NCBI GenBank assembly: GCA_009760855.2
Contig: WPIO01000056.1
Span: 2,392,501 to 2,425,000 of the forward strand
DNA from: Cristatella mucedo
Lineage: Eukaryota; Bryozoa; Phylactolaemata; Cristatellidae
DNA length: 32,500 nt
Direction of reading: 5' to 3'
The stretch's first letter is position 1; each line of letters begins with the position of its first letter. The notes below the pieces were generated by a model. That model was not told the DNA's origin, searched no databases, and was given only the letters and a program-made list of their open reading frames with translations. Below, one piece after another: positions 18,797 to 27,141 of the stretch. The translations under genes were made by a program, and so were the position numbers.

Positions 18797-21700
18797 TTTG
18801 TCAACGTTAACGCTTGCAATTAGACGCTCGCTCGTCACCGGCGACCTGACGCCTTGCAGCGTCCCGAGCTGGCGCCGCACTGGCAATGATTTGGTTGGCA
18901 CCGCGAGATTAACATCACCGTTTACCATCTACGCGTGCTCTCTTGTGACACTGCGGATTGGGTATCTGCGTCGGGCATCTGCGTCGCACGAGAGGTCGCG
19001 TATCCGGTTCTTGGTTTCGCAGCGACAGCTCTCTTTCCTATCGCAATTGCAGCAGGCCGCCGGCACGGGGCCACTGCTTCGGAAATATTTCGGCGGCGGC
19101 GGCGATCCACAGCTCACGCTCAGCGGCAGGATTCGAACCCGATTCCCGATCACCATGCGACGCGACAACAACGGACGTGAGTGCCCGAACCGGAGCAGCA
19201 AATGGCATTTTCACCGGGTCAGGGCCGGCTTCTCAGCGCCCACTGTGCTTATGCAGACGCACGCACAGGACTTAAATAAATAACTCCACGGCTTGTGAAC
19301 ACACGCGTGTAGGTGTCTATGTAAAAGTAGGAGACTAAAGGTTAGATGCTCAAATCAAGCTTCATCGATGTAGCGGCAGAAGGCCCTTAACGGTCATCAC
19401 CTTATGGTTTGCAGTAGTCAACAAAGGATTGCCTGCTGCCAGCAGTACTCAAACCCACGACCTAGATTGCATATATTCGTCTAAATAATACTAGTCTGGG
19501 CAAAAGCTAGTGAAAGTAAAAACACGCGAATGTACTTAACAATAGTAAATGTCCATTAAATTTGATCATTGAAAGTAAAACTTGATCGTTAAAATTTTTC
19601 ATTGAAAGTAGCTCAATCGAACGCTATGTAAGGTTCGCGGCGGAATAGGAAAAGTTGTGCGGCGCGCGGGATCGCACGTCGCAGAAAAAGAGGCGGCTGC
19701 AAAAATCACAAATCGCGGCGGCCGCCGCAGCTTGACGGTGGCGTGCGCGCCTGCGCCTCGCGCCGCAGATTCCATCACGACCGAGAATGCCGCGCTCGTG
19801 GCCGGCGGACGAGACTCGCTCTCTGAGATGGGCGGCAAGGCGTCGCTATCACCGCGGGCGGCGGCGGACGCCGACGACGCCGCCGCCGCCGGCGGCGCCT
19901 ACTTTCCGTTCGGACGGCCCGGAGCCGGAGCGCCGCTGAGGAATCGCGACGGCACCGTGGCGTCGCACATCCGCGGGAAGATGCTCTTCAACGACTCGGC
20001 GGAAGTGCAAAGGCGACAGCGCGCGGCCAACGCCTACCTGGCCGAGCTCAGTGAGTACGCGGAACGGCGGAGCGCCGTCACGCGCGCTGCCGCCGCCGCG
20101 TCTCCAGGGAGGAGGAGAGAGAAGGAGGAGGAGGAGGAGGAGGAGGAGGAGGAGAAGGAGGAGGAGGAGAAGGAGGAGGAGGAGAAGGAGGAGGAGGAGA
20201 AAGAGGAGGAGGAGAAAGAGGAGGAGGAGAAAGAGGAGGAGGAGGAGGAGGAGGAGGAGGAGGAGAAAGAGGAGGAGGAGGAGGAGGAGGAAGAGGAGGA
20301 GGAGGAGGAGGAAGAGGAGGAGGAGGAGGAGGAGGAGGAGGACGAGGAGGAGGAGAAGGAGGAGGAGAAGGAGGAGGAGGAGGAGGAGGAGGAGGACGAG
20401 GAGGAGGAGAAAGAGGAGGAGAAAGAGGTGGAGGAGGACGAGGAGGAGGAGGAGGAGGACGAGGACGAGGAGGAGGAGAAGGAGGAGGAGGAGGAGGAGG
20501 AGGAGAAGGAGGAGGAGAAGGAGGAGGAGGAGGACGAGGAGGAGGAGAAAGAGGAGGAGAAAGAGGTGGAGGAGGAGGAGGAGGAGGAGGAGGAGGAGGA
20601 GGAGGAGGAGGAGGAGGAGGAGGAGGAGGAGGAGGAGGAGGGAGGAGGAACGAGGAGGAGGAGAAGGAGGAGAGCAGGAGGAGGAGGAGGAGGAGGAGGA
20701 GGGGAGGAGGAGGAGGAGGAGGAGGAGGAGGAGGAGGAGGAGGAGGAGGAGGAGGAGGAGGAGGAGGAGGAGGAGGAGGAGGAGGAGGAGGAGGAGGAGG
20801 ACGAGGAGGAGAAATTGTCTCCTTCTGATTGAACGGCGCTCCGCTGTCCAAGACTTTAGAGATGACGTCAGTTTCTTCGTGGATTGGGGCGCTTCTTTAA
20901 CAGCCTGCCCGCCGTCGTTGCTGCCGCAGTGCCGCCGTCGTAATTTGCGGCCCGCCTTTCCGGCTTCCCCCGTCATTTTTCGCTCGCGCGCGCGCTCGAT
21001 ATGAATGCTGGCGAGTGTTTCCCGTTCCGTAACATCGAGCTGCTCAGGCTTGTGCGCCTTTTACGCCAGTCTATGGAGAAGAAATTCAGCGGCTGCGCAC
21101 CCGCGCGAACCGGTCGGAAGCGGAACTGATGGAGGCACCGCTTGCACCGCCAGCCCGCTGGCGTAGCGTAGTTCGTGGCGCAGCGCGGCGCGGAACCATC
21201 CGCTCTTGCACCCACGTGTGCGAGGTTTCATCGGAGGAGCGCAGGTAGCGCCGGTAGCGCCGGAGGAGCGAAGGTTGCGCCGGAGGCGGTCGTCGTCGCC
21301 GTCGCGATGACGGGCATAAAGCTCTGCTGGCCTCTGGCCAACTACTCGTTTAATCCGACTGGGCTCTCGCCGGTAGCCATCTTTAGCCTGGCGCGTGCAG
21401 GGCGCGCTGGCTTGCGTAAATGGCAGCGAGAGGCCAGGGCTTAGCTCCATTTAGGAAAGATGGCGGCGGCGGCTCGGCGGAGCCAGAGGTGCGAGCGTCT
21501 GCCGCGCTTAGCCGCGAGCCGCCGCGAAATGTCAGTTCGCCAACGCCGCGCTATTAGCCGCTTTCGCCGGGGAACGCGCGGCGTCGGAATGGATGCGCTG
21601 TAATGGCCTAATGTCTTCACCTTCCGGTCGCAGCTGGAGATAGCGAATTACACTCGATAGCGCTCCTGGGCGAGTGCTAGACTTCTCCGTCGTTGATTAT

Positions 21701-24700
21701 TTGCCGTGCTATGAATGCACTCCTCGAAATGCCAGGGTGTTGTGTTTTATTAGGACGATTCGCGTCTAAATTAGCTTGTCCAACGGACTGGCACGCGCGA
21801 TTCGCTTTTTAGAGCAGGAAATCGACGACCAGGAGCGGCGGAAGTCAGTGAAGAGCGAGGAGGAGAAGCAGACGGTAGGGTCAGTCGTTGTCGGCCATTA
21901 TCGGCTGCCCAAGCGTCGGCCCCAAAGCGCATCTTCTGACTGCTGCAATTTGTCACCTCGATGAAGAGTTACGCGCGAACGCTCACTAGGAGCGTTTGCC
22001 TACTGCGGACTGCCAGTTTAGTGCGTGCCAAGTAGCTACCGCCGCGTACTTCCACGCTACCACCAAGCAAGGTTCGATCGCTGAGCGCTTCGTGACGGCG
22101 GGTCTCTTTCGGGGCGGAGAAAGAGGCCAACGCAAGGGGGCGGACGCACGTGCGCGCGAAATAGAAAATCAAATAGGTACCAGTCGGCCTCACCATAGTC
22201 CGAGTACGCCATCTAATGCAAAAAGTAACTGCGAGCTGCTTTTGACGCAGGAAGTCGGCGAGCGAAAACTTCCGGGGCCACTTTCTAGGGCCAAAAACGT
22301 AGACGTGTGAAAGGGAGGAGTGATTGGCACCCGTCGACCATCGATCAGACCACGAACATCTCTTCTCCGGCGATAGCATTGAGTTAATCGCACGACGCCT
22401 GCGCTAGAAGAACTACCATAACAGACCTAATTCCGTAAAGCAAATGTAAAGACGAGCTCTTATTATTAGTGGGGGCTCGGAGGGTACATTAGATAGGCTC
22501 CAAGGGTCATGGTCTTTGCACAGCAGGGGGCCATCGACCGCGTTCCATTTACATTTGATGTGCGCTTTAAGTTAGCCTTGCACCTGGTCCCAGCAGCTCC
22601 ATGTGGCGACAACTCCGCATGGCGACAGCTCCACGTGGCGACCTTTGGATCTCGGTAACCCCAACGCTTTACGCAAACTAGGCGATGAATAATGTATTCA
22701 ATGAACTTTGCATCTACTAGTAAATTACTTTATTGTAGTTAATATATATATATATATATTTACTTATTATAATTTACTTACATAATGTTATAATTTTAAT
22801 TGCATAAAATGTAATTTCATGTACCTTGCAACACGTACCTCGCCTTGCAAACATATTAACGGCCAGCCGAACGATTCGCTCAGATCCGCCCTGATGTGTA
22901 CATTCGGCGAAAACGCTCAGTTTCAATTTCCGACGCAGGTCAACTTCCTGCCGATTCCTTGCGCTTTGTTTACGTTACAATGATCCGAAGACTTTGATTG
23001 AGGTGCCTTGCTTCCTTCGAAGCCGCCTCGTCTGAAATAGCCGACCAACTTTGCGCGCGCAGCAGCAGCAGCGTTCGCAGTCGTCGTAGCGAAAAGTGGC
23101 GCCTCAGCCTCAGCAGTGTGCTAATCGCCTAGACCGACGGATTCGCGGCGATCGTCGAGCGAGGTCGGGTCGGCCATCCTCGCCGCGACCCTAAGACGGG
23201 CTTGCTGAGCGACCAGCACAATCCGGCGTCGGACGTCACCAGGCTGAAGGTGAGACGTTCACTCGCTCGACGCGCATCTCCGCCGCGCAGCTCCGCCGCG
23301 CATCTCGGTCGGGGCTCGCGCTCGGACGAGCAGCAGCGGCGGCCCGGGGGGGGGGCGGGGCGGGGCGGGGCGGGGACCTGCTCAAAAAAAGAAAGCTTGA
23401 CCTGAAAGTTGACCTGACCCAGGGCGACTTTCGGGAGGATGGCTGCGCAAGTCGCTTCGCTGCGCCACGCTCGTATCATCGCTCGAAGCTGCTTCTCTGG
23501 TCTGGCCAAGTTAACAGCCGCCGCGGTCCGAAGGCGAGGCGAGCCGAGTCACGTGTCTCAGTCACGTGTTTCATTCGCGTATCTCAAATTAGTCGCTTTG
23601 TGTGTCAAAAACGAGAAAATGTGGATTTGAAAAGGAAGTAGATTTGCACCCAAAGAGGGACATCGTCGTAACGCGCGAGAGGAAGATGCGGGAAAAAATA
23701 TATATAATATATATAATTAATATAAATAATATATATATAATTCATTTGTATAGCGCCCCAAGAGAACTAAATCTCTATTCAGGCGCTTCACATATGCCTC
23801 GGGGCTCGAGCCCACGGCCTCAGTCAGACCTTAGTCGGGGCGAGCACCTTAACCGCTGGACCAACCCAGCTCGAATGCGTCGCGTCACCATCCGAAGTCA
23901 TTCGTCAAACTACGGCTTCGGAGTAGTACGAATGACTCGTTATTGAGCCGAGCTTTTACTTAGCTGTGACTTCTTTAAAAAAAAGAGCAGACCTGACTAC
24001 AGCGTCGCAGTTTGATGACCTTGACCTCCTCGCTCGACGTTCCCTGTACCCAGAAAACCTTCTAGCGGCTGCTTGAACACGCGGGGTCGCCGTCCATCCA
24101 TCCATCCATCCATTCACCCATCCACCCGTTGTCAGACTGACAAGGCACCGCTCTTTATCCTCGGCTTCTCGCGGGCGCGGCCGCGGAGTCGCGGCGGCCG
24201 GTTCACGCCCGCCCGCCCACCCGCGACTCCACGTGCAGCCCACGTAGGTCACGCTCCGCCTCCGCTTTCGCGGCCGCGCTAAGCTGCATAAGTAGCATAC
24301 GCTGCCGCATCTGGGGTCCGTCCACGCGCTGCCTCGTTCCGCGGGCTGACCTTTAGTTTGCGGGGCCCGCCGACCGGAAGCCTTTCATCTCGATTTGCGT
24401 GGCACGCGCGCGCGCGCGCGCGCGCGCGCGACGGAACCTAGTTCTGCATCCGCCGCGGCGGATGCAGACATTATTCCCGCGGCGGATGTCGCCTCGGGCG
24501 GCATATTAGCTGCATTCGGGCCTTGGAAACGCCGCCTGTTCCTGTCCTTCAAGGTCGGACAAGCGCAGTCGCCGGCAGAAAATCCTCGCGTCTACCACAG
24601 CGACCTGACGGCGCTGGCGAAAGAGAGGCACCGGATGCGAGAATTGGACCGGATGCGCGAGCTGCACGAAGATGCCAAAGTGAGCAGCGACGCAAACGCC

Positions 24701-26038
24701 CTGCTAGTACTACGCAGCACTGAATATATATTATTAACCGCGAAATTGCTAGTGTAGTCCTTATTCTGCTCGAATAGTCGGCAAGGCCGCGGCGGCGCTG
24801 CCTCGCGAGCTAAAGCCGCGCTCTGCCGCCGCCGCCGCCGCTCTTAGCGGGCCGCTCGCGTAGCGGTGCACGCTTAGTAGTGACCGCCGCGTCGCAGCGC
24901 ACACTTTTGGCACGGCTCACAGTTAGTGCCATTAATAGTTCGCATCGCGCCAGCTGCCCTCCTAGAGTAGACGGGCAGCCTCGGTCGCGCGACGCCGGCA
25001 GCAGCAGCGTGCGCGCGCGCATCGCCGCCGCGCGCCGGTTGCTACGCAACGTTTGCGGCGCAGCGACCGGTTAGAGCTGATCCGCGCGCTCGCGCGCGCG
25101 CGCGCTCGCAGCACGAGAGCCACTGGAGCGAGCTGTGGGGTCGTCCCGGCGGTGGCGCGCCCAACGCGGCGGCGCCCATGTACCAGCCGGATCACAAGCG
25201 AGCCAACCTGGACAGGATTCTCCATCACGCCGCCGGCGGACGCGACGCGAGCAGCCAGGTGACCGACCGACCGCAGCCGTCGCACGGCAGCCGTGCGACG
25301 GCTGCCGTGCGACGCCGCGCGACGCACGCTCGCGAAGATTCGAGGCAACCGGTCCTCAGCGCGCGGCGACGCGTCGCTTGCAGGGCTACGTGAAGAACAC
25401 GCTGGACGGCATTAGGGAGCTGTCGCCTGTGCACTTTCAAAAGAACTACATCCAGAGCAACCACGCCAACAGCTACCAGATGCACGACGGCAGAGCGTCT
25501 CGGCATGCGTACGCCGCCAAGGTGAGCGCGGCCGACGCGGGCGGCGCGCGTCACCGCTGCCCGCTGGATACCCTCTCGCAATCTTGGGTCAGCAGTGCCC
25601 CGCTTAAGGCATTCTTGCTTTCGACTTTAAATAGTGGCTTAAGAGCTTTATAAATCAGGTCGCAGCACGTTCTCAGGTGCCACTAAGCAGCTAGCGGTCG
25701 GAGAAATGTGCGGCAAGCGAGCAAGATCCCATCTTGCCAAAGCGACCGGTGACGTCGGCGGCGGCGCACCGGTGCCTTTTGATTGTATCCAAATCCCGCG
25801 TTCTCCGGACGCGGCTCCGCGCGCCATCGGTAGCGGAGCTTTTCCGCGTTACGGCATTCACATTCCTTAGCTTCAGTAAGACTATCTCTTTTGTATCGCT
25901 GCGCGTGCTCTGTGCAACATGCTCGTACTTTACTTTTTGCCGCAAGCGTGGCGTTTTCTTTAATTCTCGCAGCAGCAGCACCAGCACTACGCGATCAAGG
26001 CGCCATTTGCAACAGACCTTAGGGCTCAGCCCTACTGA
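15504..26038 (+). CDS. CSPP1: CSPP1-like gene, span of recognisable exons (5' end not found)
   Basis: A split gene resembling CSPP1, a microtubule-associated centrosome, spindle-pole and ciliary protein. Exons, in order: 15504-15615, 15805-15907 (or to 15970), 16292-16557, 19769-20050, 21813-21874, 23133-23249, 24554-24679, 25112-25258, 25384-25521 and 25973-26038. Boundaries are GT-AG, except at the right edge of 16557, where a LINE begins. From 19769 onward all phases agree and the frame stays open to TGA at 26036-26038. Matches to remembered human CSPP1, in the same order: a coiled coil, a Pro-rich linker, SPEDIFSAYKEEL (cf. SYQEALQQQIRE), FGRPGAGAPLRNRDG (cf. WGKGGGGAPLRDAKG) and another coiled coil. 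The second GRPGGGAP block near the C-terminus has no human counterpart that I recall, so the last four or five exons might be a separate gene. The first exon and promoter are unidentified. Confidence 0.6.
15641..15678. repeat. GGC/GGGGGC microsatellite in intron
   Basis: A (ggc)n run passing into (gggggc)n just after the donor at 15616, inside the first intron of the model. Confidence 0.9.
15805..15970 (+). CDS. Exon with two in-phase alternative donors
   Basis: The acceptor gtgcctctctccgcag is strong. The frame begins ESSDGRLRAA, passes an Ala/Glu/Arg helix and a Ser/Leu run (SLGSSTLSLGSS). Two donors are available: TTCAA|GTAAGG at 15907 and GATGCCG|GTAAGA at 15970, both ending in phase 1. 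The 63 nt between them stay open. Also possible is a 51-nt intron (15908-15958) before a 12-nt microexon, which equally preserves phase. I favour either a single exon to 15970 or alternative donors. Confidence 0.6.
16292..16557 (+). CDS. CSPP1: Exon: Pro-rich linker and start of next helix, cut by LINE
   Basis: After an acceptor ggcggtcgtttag (phase 1, matching the previous exon) the frame encodes VPIVRPERSTPPPASPV, NIYVNPYLAQLARLSG and SPEDIFSAYKEEL. The last segment aligns by position with vertebrate SYQEALQQQIRE, which continues into a long charged helix. Here it is cut: after AAG GAA GAA the sequence becomes the ATT-type tail of LINE copy B, and the frame ends in TAA at 16606-16608 inside the LINE. 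No GT donor lies between the last good codon and the LINE. An alternative acceptor at 16251 (ctccgtcgtag) starts in phase 0 and fits less well. Confidence 0.6.
16558..18345 (-). mobile_element. LINE copy B, CR1/L2-like, minus strand
   Basis: The longest LINE copy in the window, with its 3' end at the left. On the plus strand it runs: ATT-type microsatellite (16558-16577), tail hairpin (about 16578-16625), 3' UTR, then RT coding sequence on the minus strand up to about 18345, where it is 5'-truncated inside the early RT region. It is close to copy A through the shared part, so both are recent. It lies against the CSPP1-like exon ending at 16557. Confidence 0.92.
16810..18199 (-). pseudogene. 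Reverse transcriptase of LINE copy B, two frameshifts
   Basis: The minus-strand frame from 18199 has the early RT motifs NYRPVSLLPFLSKTLE and LLDLSAAFDTIDH (first catalytic Asp region). A one-base change near 17858 shifts the frame to the one holding YGVPQGSVLGPVLF and FYADDTQLY. A second one-base loss near 17130, in the segment after LVCRDRRSC, shifts it again for the C-terminal block ending TTFKKNLKTFI. Unlike copy A it keeps Trp at the NSLP position. Both frameshifts and the 5' truncation make it inactive. Confidence 0.88.
18346..19079. other. Intron sequence, no exon identified
   Basis: Right flank of LINE copy B. Holds duplicated atcaacgcag words (18595-18650) and a CT microsatellite (18757-18792). 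I could not find the expected continuation of the broken exon here. Confidence 0.4.
18757..18792. repeat. CT microsatellite
   Basis: Uninterrupted (CT)n of about 36 nt. Confidence 0.95.
19080..19230 (-). mobile_element. Possible tRNA-derived SINE, minus strand
   Basis: The plus strand contains ggcaggattcgaacccgat (19125), the reverse complement of a perfect tRNA-type B-box. Flanking sequence upstream on the minus strand is weakly A-box-like (gctccggttcgggcactc). The body after the B-box does not match SINE family B, so it is either a third family or a diverged relic. Confidence 0.4.
19769..20050 (+). CDS. CSPP1: Exon with PFGRPGAGAPL motif (CSPP1 signature)
   Basis: Acceptor ctgcgcctcgcgccgcag and donor GCTCA|GTGAGT; 282 nt, phase 1 to phase 1. 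It encodes YFPFGRPGAGAPLRNRDG (about residues 46-63), GKMLFNDSAEVQRRQ and the start of a helix, ANAYLAEL. This matches remembered vertebrate CSPP1, where WGKGGGGAPLRDAKG is followed by an ARGNVFGE segment and QQELYKNFL. An uninterrupted frame continues past the donor into a poly-Glu tract. The GTGAGT and the exact phase fit of the next exon indicate that this continuation is intronic. Confidence 0.75.
20107..20812. repeat. About 700-bp GGA/GAA microsatellite in intron
   Basis: Purine-only on the plus strand except for sparse gac, gtg and acg codons. Read in frame it gives poly-Glu with Lys and Asp, on the other strand poly-Leu or poly-Pro. It begins 56 nt after a splice donor. Long polypurine mirror-like tracts can form triplex DNA (H-DNA) and are prone to replication slippage. 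Several near-identical internal blocks (for example around 20360-20430 and 20510-20575) show larger duplications within the array. Confidence 0.95.
20813..21812. other. Remainder of intron
   Basis: GC-rich intron sequence with short overlapping frames on both strands and a run of gccggtagc-type duplications near 21245-21280. No exon is needed here, because the flanking exons already join in phase. Confidence 0.5.
21813..21874 (+). CDS. CSPP1: Exon: short coiled-coil exon
   Basis: Acceptor ttcgctttttag and donor CAGACG|GTAGGG. The 62 nt start with two bases that complete a Lys codon with the final A of the previous exon. The rest reads QEIDDQERRKSVKSEEEKQT. Joined to the preceding ANAYLAEL it makes one continuous heptad-like helix, as expected for the vertebrate LYKNFLRFQIEEKKQ segment. 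The exon is only visible once the splice phase is considered. It ends in phase 0. Confidence 0.72.
21875..23132. other. Intron with AT patch and short tandem repeat
   Basis: Contains a 16-nt, three-copy tandem repeat (ctcca[tc]gtggcgaca-like, 22597-22643), an AT-rich block with (TA)n at 22739-22760, and a possible tail relic (caaatgtaaagacgagctct, 22441). Confidence 0.5.
23133..23249 (+). CDS. Exon of CSPP1-like gene, unassigned segment
   Basis: Acceptor gtgctaatcgcctag and donor CTGAAG|GTGAGA; 117 nt, phase 0 to 0. It encodes TDGFAAIVERGRVGHP, then DPKTGLLSDQHNPASDVTRLK. The frame is open from boundary to boundary, and the donor is close to consensus. I do not recognise the segment. Inclusion rests on splice signals, phase and protein-like texture. 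Confidence 0.6.
23697..23742. repeat. AT microsatellite beside SINE
   Basis: Interrupted (TA)n/(TAA)n tract directly adjoining the tail of the SINE at 23740, probably seeded by the insertion. Confidence 0.85.
23740..23875 (-). mobile_element. SINE family A, minus strand, intronic
   Basis: Tail gcgccccaagagaactaaat, hairpin partner ctctattcaggcgcttcac, then gggctcgagcccacgg (B-box complement) and gagcaccttaaccgctggac (A-box complement). One of the best preserved family members, inserted antisense in the intron between the exons ending 23249 and starting 24554. Confidence 0.88.
24405..24431. repeat. CG dinucleotide run
   Basis: Alternating (CG)n of about 27 nt, a Z-DNA-prone sequence, close to the following palindrome. 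A comparable shorter run lies at 25087-25105 just before the acceptor at 25111. Confidence 0.9.
24444..24467. repeat. Perfect 24-bp palindrome
   Basis: ctgcatccgccg is followed immediately by its reverse complement cggcggatgcag, with no spacer. Confidence 0.9.
24554..24679 (+). CDS. Exon: charged helix segment
   Basis: Acceptor ttcctgtccttcaag and donor GCCAAA|GTGAGC; 126 nt, phase 0 to 0. It encodes NPRVYHSDLTALAKERHRM and RELDRMRELHEDAK, a strongly charged helix with a short RMREL repeat. An alternative in-phase acceptor lies 15 nt inside (caagcgcag). The frame also runs upstream past the acceptor for about 50 codons, but the pyrimidine tract there argues for an exon start. The unbroken frame to 24757 past the donor is intron. 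Confidence 0.68.
25112..25258 (+). CDS. Exon with second GRPGGGAP motif
   Basis: Acceptor cgcgctcgcag and donor CAGCCAG|GTGACC; 147 nt, phase 0 to 0. It opens with HESHWSELWGRPGGGAPN and continues YQPDHKRANLDRILHH. The LWGRPGGGAP block repeats the PFGRPGAGAPL block encoded at 19.9 kb. In both cases 8-25 residues later comes a basic/aliphatic stretch (ASHIRGKMLF, KRANLDRILH). This is the main reason to place the 3' exons in the same gene or protein family. Confidence 0.72.
25278..25314. repeat. Perfect hairpin just after a splice donor
   Basis: Arms cgtcgcacggcagccg (25278-25293) and cggctgccgtgcgacg (25299-25314) around the loop tgcga. It starts 19 nt after the donor at 25259, within a 125-nt intron, so it could occlude or present splice signals. 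Confidence 0.85.
25384..25521 (+). CDS. Exon, penultimate, conserved-looking
   Basis: Acceptor gcgtcgcttgcag and donor GCCAAG|GTGAGC; 138 nt, phase 0 to 0. It encodes GYVKNTLDGIRELSPVHFQK, then NYIQSNHANSYQMHDGR and a terminal AYAAK. The high content of Asn, Gln, His and Tyr in a GC-rich neighbourhood shows selection on the protein rather than on base composition. I do not recognise the domain. Confidence 0.72.
25973..26038 (+). CDS. Terminal exon of CSPP1-like gene
   Basis: Follows a pyrimidine tract and tctcgcag (ttttctttaattctcgcag). It encodes 21 residues, QQHQHYAIKAPFATDLRAQP and a final Tyr, then TGA (26036-26038). The first bases CAGCAGCAC make a tandem NAGNAG acceptor, so transcripts may include or skip one or two Gln. 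An AATAAA lies far downstream at 26721-26726; no nearer poly(A) signal was seen. Confidence 0.65.
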   Translation, partial: QQHQHYAIKAPFATDLRAQPY

Positions 26039-26734
26039 CACTTGACCGCACAACGGAGTTGTCTCGCCGGCGCCGATTCTTCGGCCGCCTTCATTGCATG
26101 CGACTCGTCGCTACGGGCTACGACGACGCCGAGAGCTTCTTACTTGCGAGCCAATGAGGATGAGCGCCGAGATACACGCATCGCTATTTTTGTAGACTCG
26201 CTTGGTATAGCTCGGTAGGCATTGGTAGGGCCGGTCAGGCAATCGGCTCTCAGCCCCCAAATTTTCTTTCTTTCGCAAATAGTGCAGCCACGTTATATAC
26301 GATCAGGTGGCGATAACAGCTGAACCGCGGTTTCTGCGCGCATTTTCATTGGAATTTTTCCAATCATCTATTGAGATTAGGTGACCTCTGCGACCTCCGA
26401 GTCGACTTGCCAATACTCGTCCGCCCAGCAGGTCCGAGCAGCAGCAGCAGCAGCGGCGGCCTCGGCCGCGTTTGAAGAGTCGCTGCGAGAGCCGGGCACG
26501 CGCGGCATTGCGGCTTGCCTCCGTCTGCGCCGAACGGACTCGAATGCAAGCGCTTTTTGTAGTTGTCCCCCCTCTTTATAGTCATCCTGCGCAGCGCTTG
26601 AGTCTCGCTGACTATTGCAATCGGCTGACGTACCGTTTCCGTACGACGTACAGCCGGCCAACATTAATGCATCGAACTCAGGCTGCTTCCGCCGTATGAA
26701 GACTGCATGTTCATTATTTAAATAAAAAGTATAT
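26039..26734. other. 3' UTR or intergenic sequence of the plus-strand gene
   Basis: No exon found. A cag/ggc-rich patch at 26438-26470 gives poly-Ala frames on the minus strand. AATAAA at 26721-26726 is a possible but distant polyadenylation signal just before a SINE. Confidence 0.4.
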
Positions 26735-26875
26735 ATGTAATTCATTTGCATATCACCCTAAGAGAACTTGAGCTCTGTGCCGGTGCTTCTTCGCCCACGC
26801 CGCACGGCTCGAATCCACGACCTCGGTCGTTAACGGCGAGCACCTTGACCCCTGAGCCCAAGCGGCACCGAGATG
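26735..26875 (-). mobile_element. SINE family A, minus strand
   Basis: Tail atcaccctaagagaacttga, then ggctcgaatccacgacctcg (B-box complement) and gagcaccttgacccctgagc (A-box complement). More diverged than the copy at 23.7 kb, including a mutated hairpin arm (ctgtgccggtgcttc). Confidence 0.82.
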
Positions 26876-27141
26876 CGAACTGCTTCGATGTTCGATGTCT
26901 GACGTCACACGCCACGCGTCGCGACTGGCATTCTTCTCGCGGCGCGGCTAAATTTCGTTTGCCAACCTTCCCGCTAGAAAGCTGCCGCACTACCGATACC
27001 TGCAGGGTGGGGGTGGGGACTGCTCTCGGCTTAGGGGTTGGATTTTAGGGTTTAAAGTTTAGGTTTGCCCCGGCTTTTTCACCTTAGAGGTAGCTTGTTA
27101 GCTTAATTAGGCCTGTTAGCTTGTTCACCTGAGAGTCGGTA

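Noticed and set aside
24680-24757. Reading the 24554 exon on to the TAG near 24757 as a C-terminus
   Set aside because: A consensus donor GTGAGC sits at 24680, and the next exon joins in phase with strong protein-like sequence.
27000-27070. Telomere-like ggtttagg/tttagggttt words
   Set aside because: Only three or four imperfect units with no regular period, so not an interstitial telomere array.
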